Part shown: positions 35,241 through 43,872 of the stretch, in pieces
How the letters are laid out: the number at the start of each line of letters is the position of its first letter
How positions within the stretch are numbered: the first letter of the stretch is position 1
Program-made: the position numbers and the translations under genes
From: Shewanella sp. SR44-3
GTDB lineage: Bacteria; Pseudomonadota; Gammaproteobacteria; Enterobacterales; Shewanellaceae
Assembly (NCBI RefSeq): GCF_014163735.1
Contig: NZ_JACJDV010000031.1
Location: 1-43,872 of the forward strand
Direction: 5' to 3'
Length of the DNA: 43,872 nt
The notes under the pieces: model-generated
What the model was told of the DNA's origin: nothing
What the model saw: only the letters and a program-made list of their open reading frames with translations
Database searches by the model: none

Positions 35241-36140
35241 ATGCCAAGCACACAACGTTTACGTATCGCCATTCAGAAATCGGGTCGTTTATCGAAAGAG
35301 TCTCAGCAATTGCTTAAAAGCTGTGGGGTAAAATTCACCGTTAACGAACAGCGCTTAATTGCCCACGCAGACAACATGCCTATCGATCTACTTAGGGTCC
35401 GTGATGATGATATTCCGGGGCTTGTGATGGACGGCGTGGTTGACCTTGGGATCATTGGCGAGAACGTACTGGAAGAAGAGCAAATTGAGCGTCAAACCCT
35501 AAATAAGCCATCGACCTTCATCAAGTTGCGGGAATTAGATTTTGGTTCATGCCGGCTGTCTTTAGCCGTGCCCAATGAATTTGACTATCAAGATGTCACC
35601 TCCCTTAGCGGCCTTCGCATTGCTACTTCATACCCTAATTTATTACGCCGCTTTATGGCTGAAAAAGGCATAAACTACAGCGATTGCATGCTTAAAGGCT
35701 CGGTGGAAGTGGCGCCTCGTGCAGGGCTTTCTGATGCCATCTGCGACTTAGTATCAACTGGCGCAACCTTAGAAGCCAACGGCCTGTATGAAACCGAGGT
35801 TATCTACCGCTCAAGTGCTTGCATTATTCAGTCTAATGAAGCGCAAACAGCGGAAAAACAGGTGCTAATCAATAAAATTCTTTCCCGTGCCAACGGCGTT
35901 ATCCGCGCCCGTGAAAGTAAATACATCTTATTGCACGCCCCAACTGAAACCTTAGAACAAATCATCGCCCTGCTACCCGGTGCGGAAAACCCCACAGTAT
36001 TGCCATTAAATGATGATACCAACCGCGTGGCTATCCACGCCGTCAGCACTGAAGATTTATTCTGGGACACCATGGAGCAATTAACGGCCCTAGGTGCTAG
36101 CTCCATCTTAGTGATGCCCATTGAAAAAATGATGGGGTAA
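35241..36140 (+). CDS. hisG: ATP phosphoribosyltransferase HisG
   Basis: 299 residues from ATG 35241 with GAAGGA upstream (the in-frame TTG at 35226 is not needed). The length equals E. coli HisG, the long hexameric form with a C-terminal regulatory domain for feedback by histidine. Conserved: [44 protein letters not shown]. First committed step: ATP + PRPP to phosphoribosyl-ATP. Confidence 0.97.
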   Translation: MPSTQRLRIAIQKSGRLSKESQQLLKSCGVKFTVNEQRLIAHADNMPIDLLRVRDDDIPGLVMDGVVDLGIIGENVLEEEQIERQTLNKPSTFIKLRELDFGSCRLSLAVPNEFDYQDVTSLSGLRIATSYPNLLRRFMAEKGINYSDCMLKGSVEVAPRAGLSDAICDLVSTGATLEANGLYETEVIYRSSACIIQSNEAQTAEKQVLINKILSRANGVIRARESKYILLHAPTETLEQIIALLPGAENPTVLPLNDDTNRVAIHAVSTEDLFWDTMEQLTALGASSILVMPIEKMMG

Positions 36141-36144
36141 GCTG

Positions 36145-37476
36145 ATGAAAATGCTTAATTGGAATAGGTTATCTGGTACACAACAGCAACAAACCTTAGC
36201 GCGCTCCCCCTTAATTGGTGACTTAAGTGCCTTGCAAAGCGTGCGGGATATTATTGAACAGATCTGCAACCAAGGCGATGCGGCTTTATTACGCTTTAAC
36301 AAGCGTTTCGATGGTGTTGAGCTCACGGAGCTTGCACTGACGGCTGAGCAAATCACTGCCGCCTGCAATCGTGTGAGTTTAGATGTCAAACAAGCGGTAG
36401 CCCAAGCTGTGAGCAATATTGAAAGCTTTCACCGGGCGCAGGTGTTTCAAGGGGTTGATATAGAAACCCAAGCGGGCATTCGCTGTGAGCTTAGAAGTGA
36501 GCCCATTGAACGTGTGGGTTTGTATATTCCTGGCGGCACTGCGCCGCTGATTTCAACCGTGATGATGCTCGCCCTACCTGCAAAAATTGCCGGCTGCGAG
36601 AAGCGCATACTGGTGAGCCCGCCGCCCATTAACGATGCCATTATTTATGCTGCTAACGTGTGCGGCATTACGGATATTTTTCAGGTGGGCGGTGCACAGG
36701 CCATTGCTGCGTTAGCCTTTGGCACAGAGTCTATCCCCAATGTAGATAAAATTTTTGGCCCAGGTAATCGCTATGTCACTGAAGCTAAACGTTTAGTGTC
36801 CCAAGATAGCCGAGTTAGCGTGTCCATCGATATGCCAGCGGGTCCATCCGAAGTGCTAGTGATTGCAGACAGTGGCGCCAATCCTAGTTTTGTTGCCGCG
36901 GATTTATTGTCTCAAGCTGAGCACGGCGAAGATTCACAAGTCATGCTAGTGACAGATTCCCAGTTACTGGCAGAGCAAGTGAATATGGCATTAACCGAGC
37001 AACTAGCGCAGTTGAGCCGTAAAGATATCGCCGCAAAAGCCCTTGAATGCAGTCGCAGCATCATTGTCAGTGATATGGAACAGGCCGCCGAAGTGTCCAA
37101 TCGCTATGGCCCAGAGCATTTAATTATTCAAACGGCTAAGCCCCGTGAGGTACTTAAGCAAATTCGCGGCGCAGGCTCGGTATTTTTAGGCGCTTACACC
37201 CCTGAATCTGTTGGGGATTATGCCAGCGGCACTAACCACGTGCTGCCCACCTATGGTTATAGCCGCTCGGTTTCAAGTTTGTCACTGGCTGACTTTAGTC
37301 GCCGTTTTACCGTCCAAGAGCTTAGCCCCCAAGGTTTGCAAACGCTAGGCAAGACGGTGATGGTGCTGGCTGAAAATGAGCTGTTAGATGCCCATAAAAA
37401 TGCCATTGCCCTGCGATTAGATTCTTTAGCCTATGACGGGTTAGCCACTGAGGGAAAACGCTATGACACGCTTTAA
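36145..37476 (+). CDS. hisD: Histidinol dehydrogenase HisD
   Basis: 443 residues. Key blocks: GLYIPGGTAPLISTVMM, QVGGAQAIAALAFGT, FGPGNRYVTEAKR, DMPAGPSEVLVIAD, SQAEHGEDSQ (zinc ligands), GPEHLIIQT, and YTPESVGDYASGTNHVLPT. A zinc enzyme oxidising L-histidinol to L-histidine with two NAD+, the last two steps of the pathway. Four bp after hisG, overlapping hisC by 14 bp. Confidence 0.97.
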   Translation: MKMLNWNRLSGTQQQQTLARSPLIGDLSALQSVRDIIEQICNQGDAALLRFNKRFDGVELTELALTAEQITAACNRVSLDVKQAVAQAVSNIESFHRAQVFQGVDIETQAGIRCELRSEPIERVGLYIPGGTAPLISTVMMLALPAKIAGCEKRILVSPPPINDAIIYAANVCGITDIFQVGGAQAIAALAFGTESIPNVDKIFGPGNRYVTEAKRLVSQDSRVSVSIDMPAGPSEVLVIADSGANPSFVAADLLSQAEHGEDSQVMLVTDSQLLAEQVNMALTEQLAQLSRKDIAAKALECSRSIIVSDMEQAAEVSNRYGPEHLIIQTAKPREVLKQIRGAGSVFLGAYTPESVGDYASGTNHVLPTYGYSRSVSSLSLADFSRRFTVQELSPQGLQTLGKTVMVLAENELLDAHKNAIALRLDSLAYDGLATEGKRYDTL

Positions 37477-38521
37477 TCCACGCGCCCTTGCAAGGCCTGA
37501 ATTACTGAGCTTAACCCCCTACCAAAGTGCTAGACGCATTGGCGGCCAAGGGGACATTTGGATCAATGCCAATGAGTCCCCCTTTAATAATAGTGACTTA
37601 GACAAGGTGAACCGTTATCCAGAATGTCAGCCAGCAGAATTAATTAATGCCTATAGCCGCTATTCTGGCGTTAAACCAAGCCAGATTATCGCGAGCCGCG
37701 GCGCCGACGAAGCCATTGAATTACTCATTCGCACCTTTTGTGTGCCGGGAAAAGACAGCATCGCTTGCTTTGGCCCCACTTATGGCATGTATGCCATCAG
37801 TGCAGCCACCTTTAACGTCGGCGTCATCGCACTTAGCTTAACCCATGATTATCAGTTACCAGATCTGTGGCCTGCTCTTATCCAGCAAGCAACAGTCGGC
37901 AAGGCCAAAATCGTGTTTATTTGTAATCCCAATAACCCAACCGGCACTGTGATTGCAAAAGCTGACATAGAGCAAGCCATCCAAGCAGCACCTGAGTCCT
38001 TAGTGGTTGTTGATGAAGCTTATATCGAGTTTTGCCCTGAATACAGCGTGGCGGATTTATTGGATTCCTACCCTAATCTTGTGGTACTGCGCACTTTATC
38101 TAAAGCCTTCGCCTTAGCCGGTGCCCGCTGCGGCTTTATGCTAGCCAATGATGAAGTGATTGAGTTAGTGATGCGGGTCATCGCGCCCTACCCTGTGCCA
38201 TTGCCAGTATCTGAGCTTGCTGTATCAGCCTTAAGTCCAACGGGCATAGACACTATGCGCACGCAAGTTGCTTGTCTAATTGAGCAAGGTAAGCGCTTAA
38301 GCGATGCGCTAAGCGCCTATGGTGCCAAGGTACTCTCCGCCAAGGGCAACTATGTGCTGGCTCAATTTGATGATGTGGCCAATGTCGCCACTATGCTAAG
38401 AGATGCTGGCATTGTTGCTAGGGCCTATAAAGATCCACGCCTTAGGGATGCGATACGCTTTAGCTTCACCTCAGAAAAAGATACCGATGCGATTATCTCG
38501 CTCTTTACTAAAGTGAACTAA
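37463..38521 (+). CDS. hisC: Histidinol-phosphate aminotransferase HisC
   Basis: 352 residues, class I/II PLP aminotransferase. WINANESPF near the N-terminus, [35 protein letters not shown], and the PLP-lysine segment [17 protein letters not shown]. It converts imidazole-acetol phosphate and glutamate to histidinol phosphate. Overlaps hisD, so coupled. Confidence 0.97.
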   Translation: MTRFNPRALARPELLSLTPYQSARRIGGQGDIWINANESPFNNSDLDKVNRYPECQPAELINAYSRYSGVKPSQIIASRGADEAIELLIRTFCVPGKDSIACFGPTYGMYAISAATFNVGVIALSLTHDYQLPDLWPALIQQATVGKAKIVFICNPNNPTGTVIAKADIEQAIQAAPESLVVVDEAYIEFCPEYSVADLLDSYPNLVVLRTLSKAFALAGARCGFMLANDEVIELVMRVIAPYPVPLPVSELAVSALSPTGIDTMRTQVACLIEQGKRLSDALSAYGAKVLSAKGNYVLAQFDDVANVATMLRDAGIVARAYKDPRLRDAIRFSFTSEKDTDAIISLFTKVN

Positions 38522-38585
38522 AACGCTCAGAAAACTAACCAGAAAGACAAAACTAATCATCGCCCTATTGTTTAAGGTCACTAGC

Positions 38586-39653
38586 ATGAAACAGAATATT
38601 TTATTTATCGACAGAGATGGCACCTTAGTAGAAGAGCCCGCCATAGATAAACAGTTAGACAGTTTAGAAAAACTGGTGTTTGAACCACAGGTCATCCCTG
38701 CACTGCTCAAATTGCAAAAAGCCGGATTTCGCTTAGTCATGGTCAGCAATCAAGACGGTTTGGGCACCTCATCCTTCCCCAAGGCAGACTTTGATGCGCC
38801 TCACAACATGATGATGCAAATTTTTGCAAGCCAAGGTGTGGTGTTTGATGATGTGGTGATTTGCCCGCACTTTAATCAAGATAACTGCAGTTGCCGTAAA
38901 CCCAAGCTTGGCTTAGTCAAAGATTATTTAACTCAAGGTAAAGTGGATTTTACCACCTCTGCGGTCATTGGCGATCGGATAACCGACGTTGAGCTTGCCA
39001 ATGCCATGGGCATCAAAAGTTATCAATATGACCGTCAAACCCTGAATTGGGACACGATTACTAACGCGCTATTAAGTAAAGGCCGGGTGGCGACCGTGGT
39101 GCGCACCACCAAAGAAACCGACATCAAGGTCACCATAGACTTAGACAGCCAAAGCAAAGGCAAGATTGACACCGGCATTGGCTTTTTTGACCACATGCTA
39201 GATCAAATTCAAACCCACGGTAACTTTAAAATGGACGTGCAGGTCGATGGCGATTTAGAAATTGATGATCACCACAGCGTAGAAGACACGGCCCTTGCCA
39301 TTGGTGATGCCATTCGAAAGGCATTAGGGGACAAGCGCGGTATCGCACGTTTTGGTTTTAGCTTGCCCATGGATGAAGCCAGCGGCGAATGTTTGCTGGA
39401 CATTTCAGGCCGCCCTTTCATTAAATTTAATGCCGAGTTTGAACGTGAAATGGTCGGCGAAATGGCCATAGAGATGGTGCCGCACTTTTTCCGCTCCTTC
39501 GCCGATGGCCTGCGCTGCACACTGCACATAGGCTCCACGGGTGATAACGATCACCACAAGGTTGAAGCCCTGTTTAAAGTCTTAGGTCGCACCCTTCGCC
39601 AAGCGGTGAAAGTAGAAGGTGATAAATTGCCATCCAGTAAAGGAGTCTTGTAA
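38586..39653 (+). CDS. hisB: Bifunctional HisB: histidinol-phosphatase / IGP dehydratase
   Basis: 355 residues from ATG 38586, the E. coli-type length (the reading from 38568 is an upstream TTG). N-terminal HAD phosphatase with [12 protein letters not shown] and a zinc loop [16 protein letters not shown]-terminal dehydratase with [24 protein letters not shown], and DNDHHKVEA metal ligands. The fusion is typical of gammaproteobacteria. Confidence 0.97.
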   Translation: MKQNILFIDRDGTLVEEPAIDKQLDSLEKLVFEPQVIPALLKLQKAGFRLVMVSNQDGLGTSSFPKADFDAPHNMMMQIFASQGVVFDDVVICPHFNQDNCSCRKPKLGLVKDYLTQGKVDFTTSAVIGDRITDVELANAMGIKSYQYDRQTLNWDTITNALLSKGRVATVVRTTKETDIKVTIDLDSQSKGKIDTGIGFFDHMLDQIQTHGNFKMDVQVDGDLEIDDHHSVEDTALAIGDAIRKALGDKRGIARFGFSLPMDEASGECLLDISGRPFIKFNAEFEREMVGEMAIEMVPHFFRSFADGLRCTLHIGSTGDNDHHKVEALFKVLGRTLRQAVKVEGDKLPSSKGVL

Positions 39654-39656
39654 TTT

Positions 39657-40367
39657 ATGGCAAACTTTAAAAAAAGTATCACGCAAAATACTGATTTAAC
39701 CGTCATTATCGACACGGGTTGCGCCAACTTATCCTCAGTGCGGTTTGCTTTTGAACGCCTAAATGCCAATGTGGTTGTTAGCGCTGATGTGGATGTGATC
39801 AAAAATGCGGCCAGAGTGGTGCTTCCAGGGGTGGGTACCGCTGGGGCTGCTATGGATGCCTTAAAACAAAAGCACTTAATCGAGCTGATTAAAAGCTTAA
39901 CTCAGCCCGTGTTGGGGGTGTGCCTTGGCATGCAAATGCTGGCATCCTTGTCTAATGAACATGGTAATCGCAGCGATAAAAGTATTGCCTGTTTAGGACT
40001 CGTGCCCACTGAGATTGGCGACTTAGACAGTAAAGGTCTGCCCCTGCCGCACATGGGCTGGAATCAAATTGAACTGCCTGACACAGAAAAGCGTCATCCA
40101 CTTTTTATCGGCATAGACAATGGCAGCTATGTGTATTTTGTCCACAGCTACCGGGCGCCCATCAGCGAATACACTATCGCCTCCAGCACTTATGGCGAAG
40201 CCTTTAGCGCCGCCATAGGCAAGGACAACTTTTTTGGGGTGCAATTCCACCCAGAAAAAAGCGCCAAAGTGGGCGCACAAATTTTACAAAACTTTTTACT
40301 TCTGGGGCTTAAAACCGGGTTGAACATGCAGTTAAACAATCAGTTAAACGTGGAGGCGCCACAATGA
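39657..40367 (+). CDS. hisH: Imidazole glycerol phosphate synthase glutaminase subunit HisH
   Basis: 236 residues, class I glutamine amidotransferase. Nucleophile Cys in GVCLGMQML, catalytic His/Glu in [17 protein letters not shown]. It supplies ammonia to HisF. About 13 residues at the N-terminus and 20 at the C-terminus exceed the E. coli protein. The stop overlaps hisA by 4 bp (ATGA). Confidence 0.96.
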   Translation: MANFKKSITQNTDLTVIIDTGCANLSSVRFAFERLNANVVVSADVDVIKNAARVVLPGVGTAGAAMDALKQKHLIELIKSLTQPVLGVCLGMQMLASLSNEHGNRSDKSIACLGLVPTEIGDLDSKGLPLPHMGWNQIELPDTEKRHPLFIGIDNGSYVYFVHSYRAPISEYTIASSTYGEAFSAAIGKDNFFGVQFHPEKSAKVGAQILQNFLLLGLKTGLNMQLNNQLNVEAPQ

Positions 40368-41128
40368 TTATTCCAGCCATTGATTTAATTGACGGCCAAG
40401 TGGTGCGTTTATACCAAGGTGACTACGACAAAAAGACCACCTTTGATTTAAGCCCGCTGGCACAGCTTAAGTCTTACCAAGACCAAGGGGCAAAACTGCT
40501 GCACATTGTCGACTTAACCGGCGCTAAAGATCCAAACCAGCGCCAAATTAAGTTGATAAGTGAGCTAGTCGCAGGCCTTGATGTGGACATTCAAGTGGGC
40601 GGCGGTATTCGAACCGAACAGCAAGTTAGTGAGTTGCTGAACATTGGCGTGAAACGAGTAGTAATAGGCTCCTTAGCCGTTAAAGAGCCAGAGCTTGTGA
40701 AAAGCTGGCTCAACAAATACGGCAGTGATGCCATTTGCCTAGCCCTTGACGTCAACATTAACGCGAACGGCGAAAAAATTGTCGCGGTATCAGGTTGGCA
40801 GTCCGCTGGCGGTAAAACACTTGAATCCTTGGTGGCCGAGTTTGAACGCCCAGGCAGTGAATCAGACAGTAAAAATACAGCCCTTAAGCATGCTTTAGTC
40901 ACCGATATTAGCCGTGATGGCACCTTAACTGGTGCCAACACCAAGCTTTACACCGAACTTGCAGCCACTTACCCAACTATCCTGTGGCAAGCCTCTGGGG
41001 GCATTGCAACCCTTGATGATGTTAACGCGATAAAGGGCAGTAAAGCCGCTGGGATCATTATCGGTAAAGCCCTGCTCATTAATCAATTTACCGTTAAGGA
41101 GGCAATACAATGCTGGCCAAACGCATAG
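40364..41128 (+). CDS. hisA: ProFAR isomerase HisA
   Basis: 254 residues, TIM barrel. [19 protein letters not shown] with the catalytic Asp, [22 protein letters not shown] with the second Asp, [10 protein letters not shown]. It isomerises ProFAR to PRFAR (N1-phosphoribulosyl form). It has an extra acidic segment ([13 protein letters not shown]) before the TDISRDG motif. Overlaps hisF by 19 bp. Confidence 0.97.
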   Translation: MIIPAIDLIDGQVVRLYQGDYDKKTTFDLSPLAQLKSYQDQGAKLLHIVDLTGAKDPNQRQIKLISELVAGLDVDIQVGGGIRTEQQVSELLNIGVKRVVIGSLAVKEPELVKSWLNKYGSDAICLALDVNINANGEKIVAVSGWQSAGGKTLESLVAEFERPGSESDSKNTALKHALVTDISRDGTLTGANTKLYTELAATYPTILWQASGGIATLDDVNAIKGSKAAGIIIGKALLINQFTVKEAIQCWPNA

Positions 41129-41883
41129 TCCCCTGTCTTGACGTAAAAGATGGCAAAGTGGTTAAAGGAGTGCAGTTTCGCAATCACGAAATTGTCGGCG
41201 ATATAGTGCCTCTAGCGGCTCGTTATGCCTTAGAAGGCGCCGATGAGCTCGTATTTTATGACATCAGTGCCAGTGCCCATGGCAAGGTTATCGATAAATC
41301 TTGGGTAAGCCGGGTTGCAGAGCAAATTGATATCCCCTTCTGTGTTGCAGGCGGGATTAAAACCCTAGCGCAAGCACGGGAAAAGCTCGCCTTTGGCGCC
41401 GATAAAATCTCCATTAACTCGCCAGCATTGACAGATCCCGATTTAATATCGCGCCTACAAGATGAATTTGGCCGTCAGTGCATAGTGATTGGCATTGACT
41501 CCTTTTTTGATGCTGCCTCCAATAGCTATAAAGTGAAACAGTTCACTGGTGATGAAGCTGCCACCAAGGACACCCAATGGTATACCCAAGATTGGGTTGA
41601 AGAAGTGCAAAAACGCGGTTGCGGCGAGATAGTATTAAACGTCATGAATCAAGATGGCGTGCGCGGCGGCTATGACATCAAACAGCTCAGTAGGGTGCGC
41701 GCCATTTGCGATGTGCCGCTTATTGCCTCAGGGGGGGCCGGCACCATGGAACACTTTAAAGCTGTGTTCGAACAAGCTCACGTTGACGCAGCCCTTGCCG
41801 CCAGTGTGTTTCATAAAGGCATTATTGATATTGGTGAGTTAAAGCAATATTTGCACGCCAATCAAATAGCCATACGTCTATAA
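41110..41883 (+). CDS. hisF: Imidazole glycerol phosphate synthase cyclase subunit HisF
   Basis: 257 residues, TIM barrel. [61 protein letters not shown]. With HisH it makes IGP and AICAR, linking histidine and purine synthesis. The start lies inside hisA. Confidence 0.97.
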   Translation: MLAKRIVPCLDVKDGKVVKGVQFRNHEIVGDIVPLAARYALEGADELVFYDISASAHGKVIDKSWVSRVAEQIDIPFCVAGGIKTLAQAREKLAFGADKISINSPALTDPDLISRLQDEFGRQCIVIGIDSFFDAASNSYKVKQFTGDEAATKDTQWYTQDWVEEVQKRGCGEIVLNVMNQDGVRGGYDIKQLSRVRAICDVPLIASGGAGTMEHFKAVFEQAHVDAALAASVFHKGIIDIGELKQYLHANQIAIRL

Positions 41884-41912
41884 CATACAGTTTTAACGAA
41901 AAGAGAACTCAG

Positions 41913-42581
41913 ATGACAGACATCACATTCGACAGTTCAAGCCTAGACTGGGACAAACTACAAGGCCAAGCTGGGCTAGCACCAGCATCAGTTTCTGCAT
42001 CAGTACCCGCATTAGTACCTGCAATAGTACAGCACCACTTAACCGGCAAAGTATTGATGCTAGGCTACATGGATAAAGCGGCGCTCGAGAAAACCTTAGC
42101 CACTAAACAAGTGACCTTTTTTAGTCGCTCAAAACAGCGGCTGTGGACCAAAGGGGAAACCTCAGGCAATACCCTTGAACTGATTGCAATCGACAAAGAC
42201 TGCGATAACGACAGCTTACTGGTGCAAGTTATTCCTAATGGCCCAACCTGCCACAAGGGCACGATAAGTTGCTGGCTTGATGGCAAGGCCCATACGTTTA
42301 TGGATAATCTCACTCATTTGATTATTTCCCGTAAAGGCCAAGATGCCGACTCAAGCTATACCGCATCCTTGTTTAAGGCGGGCACTAAGCGAATTGCGCA
42401 AAAAGTCGGTGAAGAAGGCTTAGAAACCGCCCTTGCCGCAGCGACACACGACAAAGAAGAGCTGGTGAATGAAGCGTCAGATCTCATGTATCACTTATTG
42501 GTGCTACTTGAAGATCAGGATCTTTCCATGGAGCTTGTCACCAAAAATTTAATGCAAAGGCACTTAAAAACCAAAGCATAA
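41913..42581 (+). CDS. hisI: Bifunctional HisIE: PR-AMP cyclohydrolase / PR-ATP pyrophosphatase
   Basis: 222 residues. N-terminal cyclohydrolase with [43 protein letters not shown] (metal ligands). C-terminal pyrophosphatase with [33 protein letters not shown]. Relative to E. coli it has a small expansion [16 protein letters not shown] in the N-terminus, encoded by four 12-nt units. Last his gene. Confidence 0.96.
   Translation: MTDITFDSSSLDWDKLQGQAGLAPASVSASVPALVPAIVQHHLTGKVLMLGYMDKAALEKTLATKQVTFFSRSKQRLWTKGETSGNTLELIAIDKDCDNDSLLVQVIPNGPTCHKGTISCWLDGKAHTFMDNLTHLIISRKGQDADSSYTASLFKAGTKRIAQKVGEEGLETALAAATHDKEELVNEASDLMYHLLVLLEDQDLSMELVTKNLMQRHLKTKA
41985..42032 (+). repeat. Four imperfect 12-nt units in the 5' part of hisIE
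   Basis: Units GCATCAGTTTCT, GCATCAGTACCC, GCATTAGTACCT, GCAATAGTACAG. In-frame expansion just before the conserved IVQHH segment. Confidence 0.75.
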
Positions 42582-42607
42582 CTGAGCCCAATAAGAGTAG
42601 CGTAACA

Positions 42608-42650
42608 TGAGCCCTTTCCCACTTGTAAAAAAGGAGCGTGAAAGGGCTCA
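42608..42650 (+). terminator. Hairpin after the his operon
   Basis: An 11-bp perfect stem (TGAGCCCTTTC / GAAAGGGCTCA) around a 21-nt loop, 26 bp after the hisIE stop. No clear T tract. Confidence 0.6.
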
Positions 42651-42835
42651 AAGATTTGCTATTACATTGCGTCGTTCTCAAAAATGCCACAACTCACTTT
42701 TAACCCTCTGTTCGTTTAAAATGCTGGGATAAATATACCTGTAAATAGAATTAATGGTGCCATCCACTTTCATGGAAGCTTACTCGCTTTTGAACTAGGC
42801 TTACACTCTGGACAGACATTAACGAAGGTGAGCTT

Positions 42836-43813
42836 ATGCCGCGCCCTAGAAGAAGTCAGGTAAGTGTCGAAGATACGCCCATGTACCATTGTTGTAGCCG
42901 TGTAGTGAGAAGAGCCTATCTCTGCGGCGATGATAAATTCTCTGGTAAAAACTATGACCACAGACGGGGTTGGGTTGAGGCTCAATTACTTAAACTAGCA
43001 GGGGTATTTGCCATCGACGTTGCAGCTTATGCCGTGATGAGTAACCATTTGCATGTTGTGCTGAGTATCGACATTTACCAAGCCAACCGTTGGACAGATA
43101 TTGAAGTGATAAATCAGTGGCATCAATTGTTTAAAGGCACTGACATTACTCAAAAATTTGCCAAGAGTGAAACCCTTGAAGATTATGAAATGCTGGAGCT
43201 TACCCACAACATTGCCCTGTATCGCAGCCGTTTAAGCGATATTTCTTGGTTTATGCGAGCCTTAAATGAACCTATTGCCCGCAGAGCCAATGAAGAAGAT
43301 GAGTGCACAGGTCGTTTCTGGGAAGGCCGATTTAAATCTCAAGCGTTACTTGATGAAGCCGCAGTCCTTGCCTGCATGGTGTATGTTGACCTCAATCCCA
43401 TCCGCTCAAAGATAGCCAAAACCCCTGAAACTTCAGACTTTACCAGCATTAAACGCCGGATCACCGCCGCCTTAAATGGCGCTCAACCCAAAGCGCTGTT
43501 GCCTTTTGTGGGCAATGAACGTAAAGACATGCCGAAAGGGCTGACATTTCATCTTAAAGGCTATCTGCAACTGGTGGATGATACGGGCAAAGCAGTCCGA
43601 AATGATAAAAGAGGCCGTATCAGCCCGAGCAGTCACAGCATCTTAGTTCGGCTCAATATCCCTGCCGATAACTGGCTTAAAATCATCAATGAATTTGGCA
43701 AGTTATTCAAAGGCCCAGTAGGCACATTGCAAGAACTCACCACATATTGTGAACACCTTGAAAAACGAAGGCGACATTACTGCCACGCTTGCCAATATAT
43801 AGCAGCAAGTTAA
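42836..43813 (+). CDS. REP-associated-type Y1/HUH transposase-like protein
   Basis: 325 residues. The N-terminal Y1_Tnp domain has the metal motif NHLHVV (His71, His73) and the typical tail GRFWEGRFKSQALLDE...MVYVDLNPIRSKIA. AGGTGAGC lies before the ATG. In REP-associated relatives the catalytic Tyr sits in a Y..YFN segment before GRFW; here that segment reads EPIARRAN with no Tyr, so activity is doubtful unless another Tyr (for example 117 or 129) serves. The C-terminal ~100 residues are an extra basic domain ending in a Cys/His-containing tail (YCHACQ). No flanking REP sequences were identified. Confidence 0.8.
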   Translation: MPRPRRSQVSVEDTPMYHCCSRVVRRAYLCGDDKFSGKNYDHRRGWVEAQLLKLAGVFAIDVAAYAVMSNHLHVVLSIDIYQANRWTDIEVINQWHQLFKGTDITQKFAKSETLEDYEMLELTHNIALYRSRLSDISWFMRALNEPIARRANEEDECTGRFWEGRFKSQALLDEAAVLACMVYVDLNPIRSKIAKTPETSDFTSIKRRITAALNGAQPKALLPFVGNERKDMPKGLTFHLKGYLQLVDDTGKAVRNDKRGRISPSSHSILVRLNIPADNWLKIINEFGKLFKGPVGTLQELTTYCEHLEKRRRHYCHACQYIAAS

Positions 43814-43872
43814 GCACTTTGCTTTGTTATGTCACTAACTGCACACAAAATACTTCATTCTCCTTCGATGGA

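Overview
The window looks like a gammaproteobacterial chromosome, most probably Shewanella. The core genes match Enterobacteria/Vibrio/Shewanella proteins along their length. The order prkA-yeaH-spoVR, fadR/nhaB, dsbB, ycgN, ycgL, minCDE, rnd, fadD, tsaB, yoaA and hisLGDCBHAFIE is typical of such genomes. The genus is inferred from recalled gene content and order; no search was run.

Region 1 (1 to about 13.3 kb) is an A+T-rich accessory region packed with defence-type genes. The first ~92 bases encode the C-terminus of an IS256-family transposase, followed by its terminal inverted repeat. Then come a SIR2 + HerA pair (560-4044), an orphan Xre/MbcA/ParS-type antitoxin (4411-4785, minus), and an SF2 helicase with a small partner protein (4922-6877, minus). 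A controller-like Xre gene (7009) is divergent from the helicase pair across a perfect 16-bp palindrome. Next are a uracil-DNA-glycosylase-like protein (7404), an ApeA-like HEPN protein (8316) and a four-gene ABC three-component (ABC-3C)-like operon (10149-12940). A near-identical intergenic motif follows several of these modules. An A+T-rich repeat cluster at 13.1-13.27 kb may mark the right border of the island.

Region 2 (13.5-21.2 kb) holds the stress-kinase operon prkA-yeaH-spoVR, then fadR and nhaB, which are divergent. Region 3 (21.3-34.7 kb) holds dsbB, ycgN, an MltB-like protein without the catalytic Glu, ycgL, minCDE, rnd, fadD, an alpha/beta hydrolase, an exported methyltransferase-like protein, an M50-type membrane protease with a small companion, tsaB and yoaA. 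Most are housekeeping genes, and several intergenic terminators are clear.

Region 4 (34.9-42.6 kb) is a complete histidine operon with a recognisable leader peptide (four consecutive His codons) and attenuator. After it comes a REP-associated-type HUH transposase-like gene (42836).

The best candidates for something under-described are two. One is the ABC-3C-like operon, whose membrane/coiled-coil protein is a separate ORF in the same reading frame as the C-terminal-domain component. The other is the helicase module, which appears to be under a restriction-modification-style controller although no methyltransferase or recognised endonuclease is present.
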